Shown piece by piece: positions 1 to 7,794 of a stretch of 46,324 nucleotides of DNA. This DNA comes from a virus, in the IMG/VR virus record IMGVR_UViG_3300005578_000002, positions 1-46,324 of that record. The stretch is one strand, 5' to 3'. Position numbers and translations under genes: made by a program. A model generated the notes under the pieces. That model searched no databases. It saw nothing but the letters and a program-made list of their open reading frames with translations, and had not been told where the DNA came from. Position 1 is the stretch's first letter, and every line of letters starts with the position of its first letter.

Positions 1-80
1 GGCGCCGGCGAGCAGCACCGCGCCGCCGGTGGCGAAATCGGTCAACGGACTGTCGGTCACCGGCCGCCGCCCAGCGCCGC
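1..80. repeat. Left copy of the 80-bp terminal direct repeat
   Basis: The first 80 bases are identical, base for base, to positions 46245-46324. The repeat runs through coding sequence: it holds the end of the tail-completion gene ending at 57 and the start of the gene that begins at position 60 (46304 in the right copy). This is what a circular or circularly permuted genome gives when the assembler leaves an overlap. A true short terminal repeat is the alternative, but the intact GTGA gene junction inside the repeat favours an artificial break point. Confidence 0.95.
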
Positions 81-422
81 CCTGATCTCCGCGGCGACCA
101 CCTCCAGGGCCGCTGCGTGGCCGTCGAGCAGCGCGCCCTCCAGGAAGTGCGGGCCGCCGCCGTTCGGGTGGTGGTAATGCTCGCCGAGCTCCTCGAATAC
201 CGAGTAGTCCTCGTCGAAGGTGACCGACACCGCCTCGCCGCGCTCATCAACCACCAGGTCGGCGTGGCTGTTCTCGATCATCAGCCCGGTGTCGCGGGGC
301 GCCCGGGCGCGGGCCAGCGGCAGGATCACCGCACGGCCGGCCCTGACGAGCGCCCGCCTGCGGGCGGCGGCCGACTGGACCGCGAACCCCGCGGTGGTGG
401 TGATCTTCACTTCCAGCCCCAC
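57..422 (-). CDS. HK97 gp10-like tail completion / head-tail joining protein
   Basis: 121-aa protein. It lies after two head-tail connector genes and before the tail terminator, the place where lambdoid and HK97-type siphophages encode the gp10-like protein that prepares the head or tail for joining. The sequence shows a basic N-terminal helix (AARRRALVRAG), the segment APRDTGLMIENS typical of gp10-like proteins, and a C-terminal PHFLEGALLDG helix. The start at 422 (GTG) is chosen because a GGAGG lies six bases upstream, just after the preceding stop at 436; a second in-frame GTG at 410 is possible. The stop TGA overlaps the GTG of the next gene (position 60 = 46304). The family call is by motif and position only. 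Confidence 0.75.
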   Translation of the reverse strand: MGLEVKITTTAGFAVQSAAARRRALVRAGRAVILPLARARAPRDTGLMIENSHADLVVDERGEAVSVTFDEDYSVFEELGEHYHHPNGGGPHFLEGALLDGHAAALEVVAAEIRAALGGGR

Positions 423-435
423 GGCCAGCCTCCGA

Positions 436-765
436 TCAGGCGAGGTGGATTTCGAGGTGGTCGAGCCGGGACCGGCCACCGGAGTCGAGCCGGTGCACGC
501 CGATCACCCGCCGCGCCCGCGGATCCCAAGGCAGGGTCACCAGCGACCCCGGCGGGAACTGGCCGGCACGGTCCAGATCGGTATGGATGGTGGCGGAGGA
601 GACGGTTTCGTTGCCGTCGGCGTCCCGAACCGTCCGGACGGTGTCGTCGATCTTGCATGGCACCGGTTCGCTGGGGTCGGCCAGCTTGTCGCCGTAGCCG
701 CCGGAGCCGAGCTTGGTCTGCACGGTCACCTCATGCACCCACCAGCGGGCGAGCGGGTCGGTCAC
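436..765 (-). CDS. Head-tail connector (stopper-like) protein
   Basis: About 109 aa. It begins in a GTGA overlap with the stop of the preceding connector gene at 762 (a GTG at 771 is an alternative). The protein starts VTDPLARWWVHEVTVQTK and carries charged short strands (PCKIDDTVRTVRDADGNETV, then LVTLPWDPRARRVIGVHRLD). Small beta-rich proteins between the gp6-like connector and the gp10-like protein are usually head-tail stoppers, which seal the portal after packaging. That role rests on synteny and the strand-rich look. No motif fixes it. Confidence 0.65.
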   Translation of the reverse strand: MTDPLARWWVHEVTVQTKLGSGGYGDKLADPSEPVPCKIDDTVRTVRDADGNETVSSATIHTDLDRAGQFPPGSLVTLPWDPRARRVIGVHRLDSGGRSRLDHLEIHLA

Positions 766-1244
766 CGCCACCAGTCCGGCCGGTTCCAGTCTGCCCATCC
801 CGGCCAGTCCCAGCCGTCCCAGCCGGGTGTGCTGGTGGAGTACTGCGGCACCGGCAGCCACAGCACCCCGGCGGTCTGCAGGATCGCCCGAGCCTCCGGG
901 CACAGCAGGTCGGCGACCTGCTGCCGCAGCTGCGGAGTGGAGTCATCGGCGGCCGTGTCGTACTCGAACCGGGTATCGCCCATCGACTCGGCCTTGATCG
1001 ACGGCGAGCCGGGGTCGCGCATCCCGGCCGTGCCCGGCCGGACCCCGGTCGCCAGCCACGCTGCGACCTGCGCGCAGGTGGCGTCCCGCTTCGCGTCGGT
1101 GATCTCGACGGTGTCGGTGTAGGGGTTGTCGTTCACCGCCTGCGCGACCAGCAGCGACGCGGATCGCAGCAATCCCGGCGCGTCGTCGGGCAGCGGTTCA
1201 CTGATCCAGCCGGCGAGGTCCGTGACGGTGGCGTAGACGATCAC
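762..1244 (-). CDS. Head-tail connector protein (gp6-like adaptor)
   Basis: 160-aa protein with a GTG start and a strong ribosome-binding site (AGGAGG, four bases before the GTG). The N-terminal half reads VTDLAGWISEPLPDDAPGLL then LLRSASLLVAQAVNDNPY, a helical layout typical of portal-ring adaptor proteins that extend the portal channel. The C-terminus is odd: it ends in a tryptophan/aspartate-rich stretch (GWDGWDWPGWADWNRPDWWR). That stretch has six or more Trp and may be a docking tail, although the frame also overlaps the start of the next gene. Confidence 0.7.
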   Translation of the reverse strand: MIVYATVTDLAGWISEPLPDDAPGLLRSASLLVAQAVNDNPYTDTVEITDAKRDATCAQVAAWLATGVRPGTAGMRDPGSPSIKAESMGDTRFEYDTAADDSTPQLRQQVADLLCPEARAILQTAGVLWLPVPQYSTSTPGWDGWDWPGWADWNRPDWWR

Positions 1245-1277
1245 CGGGCCTCCTAGCTAACGAGTGGGGTGGGGCGC

Positions 1278-1336
1278 AGGCCGGGCCCTGGCAGGGGCCG
1301 AAAGGAGCCGGCATAGGGAAACCCCCGGCCCGGCCT
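1278..1336 (-). terminator. Long-range hairpin between two head genes (possible attenuator)
   Basis: Perfect 10-bp inverted arms (AGGCCGGGCC at 1278-1287 and its complement at 1327-1336) enclose about 39 bases. The 154-bp gap between the gene ending at 1399 and the connector starting at 1244 holds this hairpin and a ribosome-binding site and no convincing ORF. There is no T-run. It may reduce read-through or protect the mRNA end downstream of the highly expressed capsid genes. Confidence 0.4.
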
Positions 1337-1398
1337 TCACGCGAGTTAATCCCGATGCGAGGCCGCCGGCCGCGTGTTGACGCCCCACCTCTGACGGT

Positions 1399-1845
1399 TC
1401 AGCTGGCCGGCTTGCCGTACTGCTCGATGAGCTGTTCCTTGGTGAGCGCCTCGGCTGCGGCCTGCGCAGCGGCCTCGTCGGTGCCCTCGGGCCGCTGGCT
1501 CACCGCGTAAGCAACCCAGTCGGACTTGCTAGCCGACTTAGGTGGGATCGGCCCGCCACCATCCACGTCGTCCGGGTCGTCCGGGTCCGAAACATCCGAT
1601 CGCCGCCGGGCCTCGGCGGCGTTGCGGGCCGACTCGATCACCGCGTGCTCCAGCCCGCCGGTCACCTCGGCCGAGGCGATCATGTCCCGCTCGAGCAGGT
1701 GATCGATCTGCGGCTGGAACAGCCCCTGGGTGGGCAGCCCGCCGCCCTTGTGGACCCGCTGCAGGCTGCCGCCCTCGCCGTTCGAGTCGGCGCCGACGAT
1801 CACGTCGACCAGCGGCGCGGTGCAGATGTACTGGGTGTCGCTCAT
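1399..1845 (-). CDS. Head protein of unknown function downstream of major capsid
   Basis: 148 aa, directly after the major capsid gene. An acidic Asp/Pro linker (SDPDDPDDVDGGG, about residues 84-96) separates an N-terminal domain from a C-terminal helical segment (KSDWVAYAVSQ ... ALTKEQLIEQYG). That second segment resembles the short SAP/HeH-like tails common in actinophage head proteins at this locus. A head-completion or minor capsid role is inferred from position. Ribosome-binding site AGGAGGGG lies just before the ATG. Confidence 0.75.
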   Translation of the reverse strand: MSDTQYICTAPLVDVIVGADSNGEGGSLQRVHKGGGLPTQGLFQPQIDHLLERDMIASAEVTGGLEHAVIESARNAAEARRRSDVSDPDDPDDVDGGGPIPPKSASKSDWVAYAVSQRPEGTDEAAAQAAAEALTKEQLIEQYGKPAS

Positions 1846-1856
1846 TGGAGCCCCTC

Positions 1857-2822
1857 CTAGGACCGGATGCCGGTGAAGACGATGGCCGCGTTCGGCTCCT
1901 GCACCATCGGCGCCCGCACGATCCGGGACTTGGTGGTGATGCCGTCCACGTTCGGCTCGCCGAGGACCTGGACCTGCACACCGCCGGAGTTGTCGTCACC
2001 GGCCGCGCCGATCCAGCGCGGGCCGGACTGGGACGGGATCTCCTCATAGGCCAGCGACCCGAGCATGGTCGAATCCAGCCCGATCGCCTGCACACCCGAG
2101 GGCATGTGCGTCGTCTTCCACCAGGTGTAGTTGCCGATCCTGACGTTGTTGATGCCGGCGGTGATGATGTTGCCGGCCGTCTCCCGCGGCAGGTAGTTCA
2201 TGATCGCCGCGCGGGAGACGGCGTAGGCGAACGTGGACGGCCGGCAGGCGATGGTGTCCATCGCGTAGCCCATGTCCAGCTCGTCGATCTGCGCGGCGCC
2301 GAGCTCGACGTCCAGGAACGGGTCGCCGGCCTTGTTCGCGGCGTCCCAGGTGCCCGACGTCGCAGCCTGGGTCTGGGTGACCAGCGACGCGATCGCCGAC
2401 AGGTTCAGCGTGTCCTGCTGCCGGACCAGCGAGTTGGCCATCTTCCGCAGCTTCCGCTCGAACACCACCACGCTGGTGGTGTGCGCGGCGGCCTCATCCG
2501 AGTGCTCCTCACGGAAGCCGCGCTTGACCGGCTTCACCTGCGCCAGCGTCGGCCGGCCGGAGGAGACGATCGGGTACTCGGTCAGCGGCGCGATGACCTG
2601 CGGGTCGTCGACGGCGTAGATGCCTTCGGACACCTCGTAGATGCCGGAGCCGGTGCCGGTCAGGTTGACCCGGCCGGTGAGCATCTTGTCACTGATCAGC
2701 CGGGCCTGCACGATGGTCCGCAGGTAGCGGTAGATGCGCCGCGGGTCGGCCCGGTACCAGTCGACGGAGACGACATTGCCGGTGAGGCCGACGTTCGGGG
2801 CGTCGTAGACGGGAATAGTCAT
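1857..2822 (-). CDS. Major capsid protein
   Basis: 321 aa, starting at the ATG at 2822 behind a clean GAGGAG ribosome-binding site; longer in-frame starts would run into the preceding gene. It follows protease/scaffold and decoration genes, the standard place for the major capsid protein, and has the usual size. Visible features are an extended N-arm (VYDAPNVGLTGNVVSVDWYR), a charged segment (KPVKRGFREEHSDEAAAH) and a long helix (FERKLRKMANSLVRQQDTLN) like the spine helix of HK97-fold capsids. The fold call is from pattern and context. Confidence 0.85.
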   Translation of the reverse strand: MTIPVYDAPNVGLTGNVVSVDWYRADPRRIYRYLRTIVQARLISDKMLTGRVNLTGTGSGIYEVSEGIYAVDDPQVIAPLTEYPIVSSGRPTLAQVKPVKRGFREEHSDEAAAHTTSVVVFERKLRKMANSLVRQQDTLNLSAIASLVTQTQAATSGTWDAANKAGDPFLDVELGAAQIDELDMGYAMDTIACRPSTFAYAVSRAAIMNYLPRETAGNIITAGINNVRIGNYTWWKTTHMPSGVQAIGLDSTMLGSLAYEEIPSQSGPRWIGAAGDDNSGGVQVQVLGEPNVDGITTKSRIVRAPMVQEPNAAIVFTGIRS

Positions 2823-2838
2823 GTGAGTCTCCTCGCTC

Positions 2839-3228
2839 TCAGACGCCGAAGAGGGCGTAGGTGACGGACTGGCCGTCGGCGGCGGCCGACCAGGCGGTCC
2901 CGATCCGGGCGGCGACCGCGTCGGTGCCGGCCACCCACTTCCGCACCCGGCCCACGGTGACGCCACCGACGGTCGCGGCGGCGGCGAAGCACAGCGGGTC
3001 CTTGACCGCGATCGCGCCGGACGCGGTGGTCCGGTGGATGCCGTCGCGGTAGATGCCGAACGGCTGCCCGGACGCGGCGTCGATCTTCGCGATGCCGGCC
3101 GCGCCGACCGCGGCATCACCGGCCATGGTGCCGTCGGCGAGCACACCCGCCCCGCCGACCACACCACCCGAGCCGGCGATCAGGGTGACAGCTTCGCCCT
3201 CGTCGTAGAGGGCCTGGTACTCGCTCAT
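2839..3228 (-). CDS. Capsid decoration / DUF2190-like protein
   Basis: 129 aa, Ala/Gly/Val-rich and beta-prone (DEGEAVTLIAGSGGVVGGAGVL near the start, then FAAAATVGGVTVGRVRKWVAG). This is the composition and layout of DUF2190-type decoration proteins, which cement the outside of capsids and are often encoded between scaffold and major capsid. The ATG at 3228 overlaps the protease stop by ATGA. Only 16 bp separate it from the capsid start. Confidence 0.7.
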   Translation of the reverse strand: MSEYQALYDEGEAVTLIAGSGGVVGGAGVLADGTMAGDAAVGAAGIAKIDAASGQPFGIYRDGIHRTTASGAIAVKDPLCFAAAATVGGVTVGRVRKWVAGTDAVAARIGTAWSAAADGQSVTYALFGV

Positions 3229-3743
3229 GGCGTCATCAGCTCCCGGTAGTCCATGCCGCTTCGCGCGGCGATCGCCTTGGCCTCTGCTTCGGACATGACC
3301 TCGCCGGCGTCGTCCTCGCTGCCGGCGTACCCGGCCGGCGCCTTCGCGACCGGGAACCGGGCCGGCAGCGACTCCAGGTCGGCCTTGGTGCCCTCGGGGT
3401 CCTTGTCCCAGGACGCCCGCCACGCCTCCTGCCGGTCCTTGGAGATCTTGCCGTCGCTGAACGCCTTCGCGATCGCCTCATCGCGTTCCTCGGCCAGCTG
3501 CTTGGCCCGGGCCTGCGCGCCGGCCTTCGCTCCCTCGCGGAGCTCGTCCAGCACGGTCTGGGAGACGACGACCTTGCCTTCGGCGGCCAGCGCCGCCAGC
3601 GCCGTCTGCACAGCGGTGTCACCGGCGGCCGGTTCGGCCCGTTCGGCCAGTGCCTCGGCGTTCGCGGCGAGCACGGTGGCCTCGTCCGCGTCGTCCGGGA
3701 GCCCGAGCTGCTTCCGCAGCCCGTCAAGCAGGGTGTCCGACAT
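3225..3743 (-). CDS. Nested scaffold protein from an internal start
   Basis: In frame inside the protease gene, an ATG at 3743 (MSDTLLDGLRKQLGLPDDAD) is preceded by GAGGAGG at the right spacing. The product would be 172 aa and all scaffold: acidic, helical, lacking the protease. Lambda C/Nu3 and many relatives make scaffold exactly this way. The ribosome-binding site is what supports it here; expression is inferred. Confidence 0.6.
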   Translation of the reverse strand: MSDTLLDGLRKQLGLPDDADEATVLAANAEALAERAEPAAGDTAVQTALAALAAEGKVVVSQTVLDELREGAKAGAQARAKQLAEERDEAIAKAFSDGKISKDRQEAWRASWDKDPEGTKADLESLPARFPVAKAPAGYAGSEDDAGEVMSEAEAKAIAARSGMDYRELMTP

Positions 3744-4601
3744 GGGGTCGGCCTCCTCGGGGTTGGTGGATGGGGCAACCGGCTCGACAGCCGGGGTCTC
3801 GGTGGCCAGCAAAGCGGCCGGGGCGTTCGGGAGCATCGCCAGGTCGAACCGGCGGGCGGCGCGGGCCACGGCGCGGGCGGCGCGGGCGTTGTCCTGCGCG
3901 CCCACGGCCTCGACCAGCTCGGCCAGCTCCTCGTCCAGGTCGGTCTCCGGCGCGGTCACGGCCGGCGCCGGGTCCAGCCCGACCCGATCCGCCAGCCCAG
4001 CGGCCACGGCCTGCTCAGCGGTGTACCAGGTGGTCGCCTGCATCCTGGCCCGCCACTCGGCCGCGGTGCCGCCGGCCTTCGCCGCGTACAGCGCCGCGTA
4101 GCCGTCACTGAGCGTGTCCAGGATCGCGGCCTCGGCCCGCAGCTCGGCCGCGTCGCCCCAGGCGATGTTCGAGGCGTCGTGGATCATCATCATGCTGCCC
4201 GGGCCGGCCGCGATCGTGTCGCCGGCCATCGCCACCGCCGACGCCGCCGACGCGGCCAGGCCATACACAGTGACGTGCACGGTCGCCTTGTGAGCCCGGA
4301 GCAGGTTGCCGATCGCCACGCCTTCGAGCGCCTCACCGCCGGGGGAGTTGATCCGCACGTACAAGGTGTCCACGTCCCCGGCCTGCGCGAGCGCGGCGTC
4401 CACCTCGCCGGCGGAGATGCCGAACCATCCGCCCCACGAGTCGATCACGTCGAAGATGTCCACCGTCGCCGCAGAACCGCCGGCTGGCGTGCCGTTGCTG
4501 CCTTCGCTGGCGGCCATGCGGCGCACCGTGACCGGCCGGGACACGGCCGCCGACGGCTCGACCGAACCGCGGTAGCGGAACTGCGGCGCAGCTGCGGTCA
4601 C
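3225..4601 (-). CDS. ClpP-like prohead protease fused to scaffold domain
   Basis: 458 aa. Residues about 45-215 form a ClpP/S14-type serine protease: VRINSPGGEALEG, then the nucleophile region GLAASAASAVAMAGD (Ser about 118), then MMMIHDAS with the catalytic His at about 141. After a proline/alanine-rich linker, the C-terminal 170 residues are charged and helical (LAEERDEAIAKAFSDGKISK), as in assembly scaffolds. The protease matures the prohead and removes scaffold. The GTG start overlaps the portal stop (GTGA). The nested start at 3743 should yield the scaffold alone. Confidence 0.85.
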   Translation of the reverse strand: MTAAAPQFRYRGSVEPSAAVSRPVTVRRMAASEGSNGTPAGGSAATVDIFDVIDSWGGWFGISAGEVDAALAQAGDVDTLYVRINSPGGEALEGVAIGNLLRAHKATVHVTVYGLAASAASAVAMAGDTIAAGPGSMMMIHDASNIAWGDAAELRAEAAILDTLSDGYAALYAAKAGGTAAEWRARMQATTWYTAEQAVAAGLADRVGLDPAPAVTAPETDLDEELAELVEAVGAQDNARAARAVARAARRFDLAMLPNAPAALLATETPAVEPVAPSTNPEEADPMSDTLLDGLRKQLGLPDDADEATVLAANAEALAERAEPAAGDTAVQTALAALAAEGKVVVSQTVLDELREGAKAGAQARAKQLAEERDEAIAKAFSDGKISKDRQEAWRASWDKDPEGTKADLESLPARFPVAKAPAGYAGSEDDAGEVMSEAEAKAIAARSGMDYRELMTP

Positions 4602-5872
4602 GGGGTGCCTCCAGGCGGTGGTGTCGAAGGGTCCGGCTGCTGGAACACCGGGTCGTTCGGGTCCTCATCGGGCAGGCCGTACCGCTCCCGGATCCAGGCG
4701 CGGGCCGGCGTGTCCGGCCGGATACCGCCGTACTCGAGCAGCCAGTTCAGGTCTTGCGCGGTGAGCTCGACGTCGGCGCCGACCCCGGTGCACTCGATGA
4801 CCGGGGCGGGTTCGTCCTCGCTCCAGTTCGCGTCGACCAGCGGCACCACGATCTGGGTGGTGGCCTCGCCGGCGAGGTCGTCGGCCTCGGCCTGCTGCGC
4901 GTACACCATCAGGTCCATCACCGTCTCACCGAGCGACCGGTTACCCCGCTCCGCGACGGCCATATCCAGAATCGAGGTGAGGGTGGTGCGGGTCATCAGC
5001 CGGTCCAGGTAGGTGACGAACGCCAGCGCATCCGGGACGCTGCCGGTCATGCCCTTCAGCTCCATCGAGAACCCGGCCGGCAGCCCCACCCCGGCGGTGT
5101 TGCCGGCCTTGTAGGTGCGGGCCAGCCGCTCCGCCTCGGCGACCTGGGTCGGGACCGCGCCGGCGGGTGCGTTGACCTGCGGCACGCCCATCCCGAACCG
5201 CTTGATGCTGGTGGCGTGGACCCGCAGCATCTCGTTCTTGATCAGCCACGGCCCGTAGCAGTCCCGCAGCAGCGACTGGCCGTAATAGTTGGAGCCGAGC
5301 CGCTCGTGGGCGTACCAGACCAGCTGGTGATCGGCGGTGGTGATCAGCATGTTGCTGGGCTGCCCCAGCAGGCCGCCCTGGTAGGCGCCTTTCAGCGTGC
5401 CGTCCGGGTTCAGCTTCAGCCCGGCGATGGTGTGCGGCATCCGCTCCTGCACCATCCCCAGCCGCCACCCGCCGGCCTGCTCGTCCCACTGCTGCGCGAA
5501 CGGCGCATGCCCGTACACCAGCTTCAGCGACGACGCGACCCGCAGATGCTCGGCCCAGGTGAACTTACGCCGCCGCGCCCCGGTCGGCTCCTCGTCCAGC
5601 CCGGCGACCGGCAGCCCCAGGTCGTCGGCGACCCGGGCCGTCACCTCATCCCGGCAGCCGGCGCCGTTCACCGCCCAATTCGCCCGCCGCATCGCCAGCC
5701 GGTAGGCGCGCAGGACCGCCCCGAGCTGCGGCTCGTGCTGCATCCGCGCATACACCCACACCGACTGCGGATGCTGCAGCTCCGGCACCTGCTCGATCAG
5801 CAGGTCAACCAGGGCGCCGAACGTGTCCAGCCCGACCGAGTCATCCATGTAGCCGGCAAGGGAAGCGGTCAC
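4598..5872 (-). CDS. Portal protein (DUF935 / Mu gp29-like)
   Basis: 424 aa. It forms the dodecameric portal through which DNA enters the head. The segment GSNYYGQSLLRDCYGPWLIKNEML... is the diagnostic core of DUF935-type portals, and the length fits. Other typical parts are the N-terminal helical region (QSVWVYARMQHEPQLGAVLRAYR) and the late LTSILDMAVAERGNRSLGET segment. The C-terminus is a proline-rich tail. GTG start; GGGGG upstream serves as a weak ribosome-binding site. It is separated from terminase by 187 bp of structured non-coding DNA. Confidence 0.9.
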   Translation of the reverse strand: MTASLAGYMDDSVGLDTFGALVDLLIEQVPELQHPQSVWVYARMQHEPQLGAVLRAYRLAMRRANWAVNGAGCRDEVTARVADDLGLPVAGLDEEPTGARRRKFTWAEHLRVASSLKLVYGHAPFAQQWDEQAGGWRLGMVQERMPHTIAGLKLNPDGTLKGAYQGGLLGQPSNMLITTADHQLVWYAHERLGSNYYGQSLLRDCYGPWLIKNEMLRVHATSIKRFGMGVPQVNAPAGAVPTQVAEAERLARTYKAGNTAGVGLPAGFSMELKGMTGSVPDALAFVTYLDRLMTRTTLTSILDMAVAERGNRSLGETVMDLMVYAQQAEADDLAGEATTQIVVPLVDANWSEDEPAPVIECTGVGADVELTAQDLNWLLEYGGIRPDTPARAWIRERYGLPDEDPNDPVFQQPDPSTPPPGGTP

Positions 5873-6007
5873 AGTGGCCGGCCCCCTTTCGGTCGAACGA
5901 CATGGCGAGTAAACTGGCTGCGAGCGTTTCGCAGGACCGGTTCGATTCCGGTGGCACTGCGCCTGGTGTATGGAGCACGTGGAACGGGGCGGTATAGAGT
6001 CCGCCGT

Positions 6008-6039
6008 GAAGCCCGGCAGACTACAGTCCGCCGGGCTTC
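6008..6039 (-). terminator. Strong hairpin between terminase and portal genes
   Basis: A 15-bp stem with one G-U or mismatch (arms GAAGCCCGGCAGACT and its near complement) closes a two-base loop. On the minus strand it is followed within a few bases by a second small hairpin (GGCGG...CCGCC). It lies 20 bp downstream of the terminase stop. There is no U-tract, as is usual in actinobacterial terminators. It could end or attenuate the terminase transcript ahead of the portal operon. Confidence 0.5.
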
Positions 6040-6059
6040 TGCATGCCGGGCCGGGCGCT

Positions 6060-7550
6060 TCACCATGCGGCGGTCATCAGGTCCACGTCGTTCGGGTCAC
6101 GCACCGGGCGGGCGGCTTGCTCCTCGGCCGCAGTCTGCGGCGCCAGCCAACGGGTCAACGCCACCCGCGCGGCGTAGGCCATCACGTCCACCTGGTCATC
6201 GAAGCGGCCGTTCGGGAAGTCCGCATGCTCGTCTAGCCACTCATCCAGCCACGCCGCCTTGCGGGGCAGCAGCACCCGGTGTTGCCGCACCAGATCAGCA
6301 GCGGCCAGGGCCCGGGTCAGCTTGTCGGTGTCCGCTTCCAGCTCGGCCACCGGCAGCCCCTTGCGGCCCAGCGCATACACCAAGGTCGAGCCGAACATCC
6401 GTGACTCGATGTAGGTGGTGTCATACGGGGTCAACCACCGCGACCGCAGCGGCTCCAGCAGCGCCATGTGATCGGCCTGCGGCACCCGCTCCCGCACCCG
6501 ATCCAGCAGCACCAGATCCCCGGCCAGCGTGATCGCCCACGCCCCGGCCACCGTGTGATCAGCCGATGTCTTCGTGCTGCTCGCCAGGTCCATCGTGATG
6601 AACCGGAAGCAGTCGCCGAGCATGTACCGCTCCGGCCGACCCGCAGTGTCCGACTCGGCCAGAACCTCACCCGGGCCGGTGCTCGTCCAGTACCGCCAGT
6701 CACCGCGCCTGAACAGGTTGCCCTGCGCTAGCGTCGGCCGCTGCTGGTACAGCGACGCCCACACATACGGCGAGGTGGTCTTCTGCAGCGCCGTGTAGTA
6801 GCCGGCCGGCCGTTCCCGCGCCGGCTCCATCTCCTCACCAACCGCCCGGCCCAGCGGGTCGTCATCGGATTCGGCGATCGCCGGAATCGACAACACCGCC
6901 CACTCGCCCGGCTCCCGCTGCAGCATCCGGCCGGCCAGGTCGTCGGCGTGCCAGCGGGTCTGAATGACCAGCACCTGCGTGGAGCGGGGCTTGGCGACGT
7001 TCTCCCACCAGTCCCAGGCGGCGTCCCGCTGCATCTGCGACTCCGCCGCGGCGCGGTCCTTCACCGGGTCATCGATGATCAGCAGGTCCACCGCGCGGGA
7101 TGTCAACGCGCCGCGGATACCGACGCAGTACAGCGAACCGCCCTGCTCGGTCAGCCAGTACCCAGCGGCTTTCGAATCGTCCCGCAGCCGGATACCCAGA
7201 TCGGGGCTGGCGGCGACGTCCATCTTCACAGCAGCGCCCCACCGGCGGGCCGTGGAGTAGTCGAACGACGCGACGACGATCCGCAGCTTCGGGTCACGCT
7301 CGAGCCGGTAGGCCACGTTGCGGCGGACCGCCCGCTCCGACTTGCCGACCTGGGGCGCCATGAACACCATCTGCTTGTCCACCGCGCCGCCGGCCATCGC
7401 CGCCAGCACCCGGTCAAGCGCGTCCAGCGCCGGGGTCTGCCTGACGATCGGGTCGCAGTGCCGCGCAAGGTCACCAGGGGTGGCGAACCGCCGCCGTTGC
7501 GGCTCGAACTGCCGCGCGGCGTACTCGGCCCAATCCAGACCGGTCGTCAA
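6060..7550 (-). CDS. Terminase large subunit
   Basis: 496 aa, DNA-packaging motor. ATPase: variant Walker A APQVGKS (residues 65-71), Walker B VDLLIIDD (154-161), and a coupling-type segment VLVIQTRWHADDLAGRML. Nuclease: ITMDLASSTK with the first acidic residue, TYIESRMFGS, and the distal DDQVDVMAYA, matching the RNase H-like headful or cos nuclease. Length is normal for the family. It starts seven bases after the WhiB stop. The closing segment (QTAAEEQAARPVRDPNDVDLMTAAW) is a typical terminase tail. Confidence 0.95.
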   Translation of the reverse strand: MTTGLDWAEYAARQFEPQRRRFATPGDLARHCDPIVRQTPALDALDRVLAAMAGGAVDKQMVFMAPQVGKSERAVRRNVAYRLERDPKLRIVVASFDYSTARRWGAAVKMDVAASPDLGIRLRDDSKAAGYWLTEQGGSLYCVGIRGALTSRAVDLLIIDDPVKDRAAAESQMQRDAAWDWWENVAKPRSTQVLVIQTRWHADDLAGRMLQREPGEWAVLSIPAIAESDDDPLGRAVGEEMEPARERPAGYYTALQKTTSPYVWASLYQQRPTLAQGNLFRRGDWRYWTSTGPGEVLAESDTAGRPERYMLGDCFRFITMDLASSTKTSADHTVAGAWAITLAGDLVLLDRVRERVPQADHMALLEPLRSRWLTPYDTTYIESRMFGSTLVYALGRKGLPVAELEADTDKLTRALAAADLVRQHRVLLPRKAAWLDEWLDEHADFPNGRFDDQVDVMAYAARVALTRWLAPQTAAEEQAARPVRDPNDVDLMTAAW

Positions 7551-7557
7551 CGGTCGC

Positions 7558-7794
7558 TCATGCCGCCACCGTCCGCCGGCGCAGGATCGCCCGGCGTTCC
7601 CGCTCGGTCATCCCACCCCACACGCCGTGCTCGATCCGGTGCTTCAGCGCGTACTCGCCGCAGGTTCGCCGCACCGGGCAAGTCTGGCAGACCCGCTTGG
7701 CGTGGTGCTGCGCGGCGCCGGCCACGAACATCGCCTCAAGCTCACCGTCCAGGCACGCGCCCTGCAGCTTCCACAGGGAAGACGGGTACGCCAC
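7558..7794 (-). CDS. WhiB-family transcriptional regulator
   Basis: 78 aa. All hallmarks are present: four cysteines for a [4Fe-4S] cluster (C14, then C36-x2-C39, then C45), the turn GVWGG at 57-61, and a basic C-terminal tail (ERERRAILRRR) for DNA contact. Wbl proteins bind the primary sigma factor and control development and stress; phage copies can take over host WhiB targets or act on phage promoters. GTG start with AGGAGG upstream; it overlaps the preceding small gene by 53 bp. Its place between the two terminase genes is unusual. Confidence 0.92.
   Translation of the reverse strand: MAYPSSLWKLQGACLDGELEAMFVAGAAQHHAKRVCQTCPVRRTCGEYALKHRIEHGVWGGMTERERRAILRRRTVAA

Noticed and set aside
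117-1256. Long plus-strand open frame over the head-tail genes
   Set aside because: High-GC mirror of minus-strand genes; Arg/Gly/Pro-rich translation with no motif.
1285-1300. CCCTGGCAGGGG on the plus strand, similar to the leader element
   Set aside because: It lacks the CCGAA half upstream, has no start codon after it and is part of a hairpin loop.
5872-5960. Full tRNA gene on the plus strand
   Set aside because: Only the T-arm and one hairpin fold; the acceptor pairing has a mismatch, no D-loop GG and no anticodon loop with U33 can be made.
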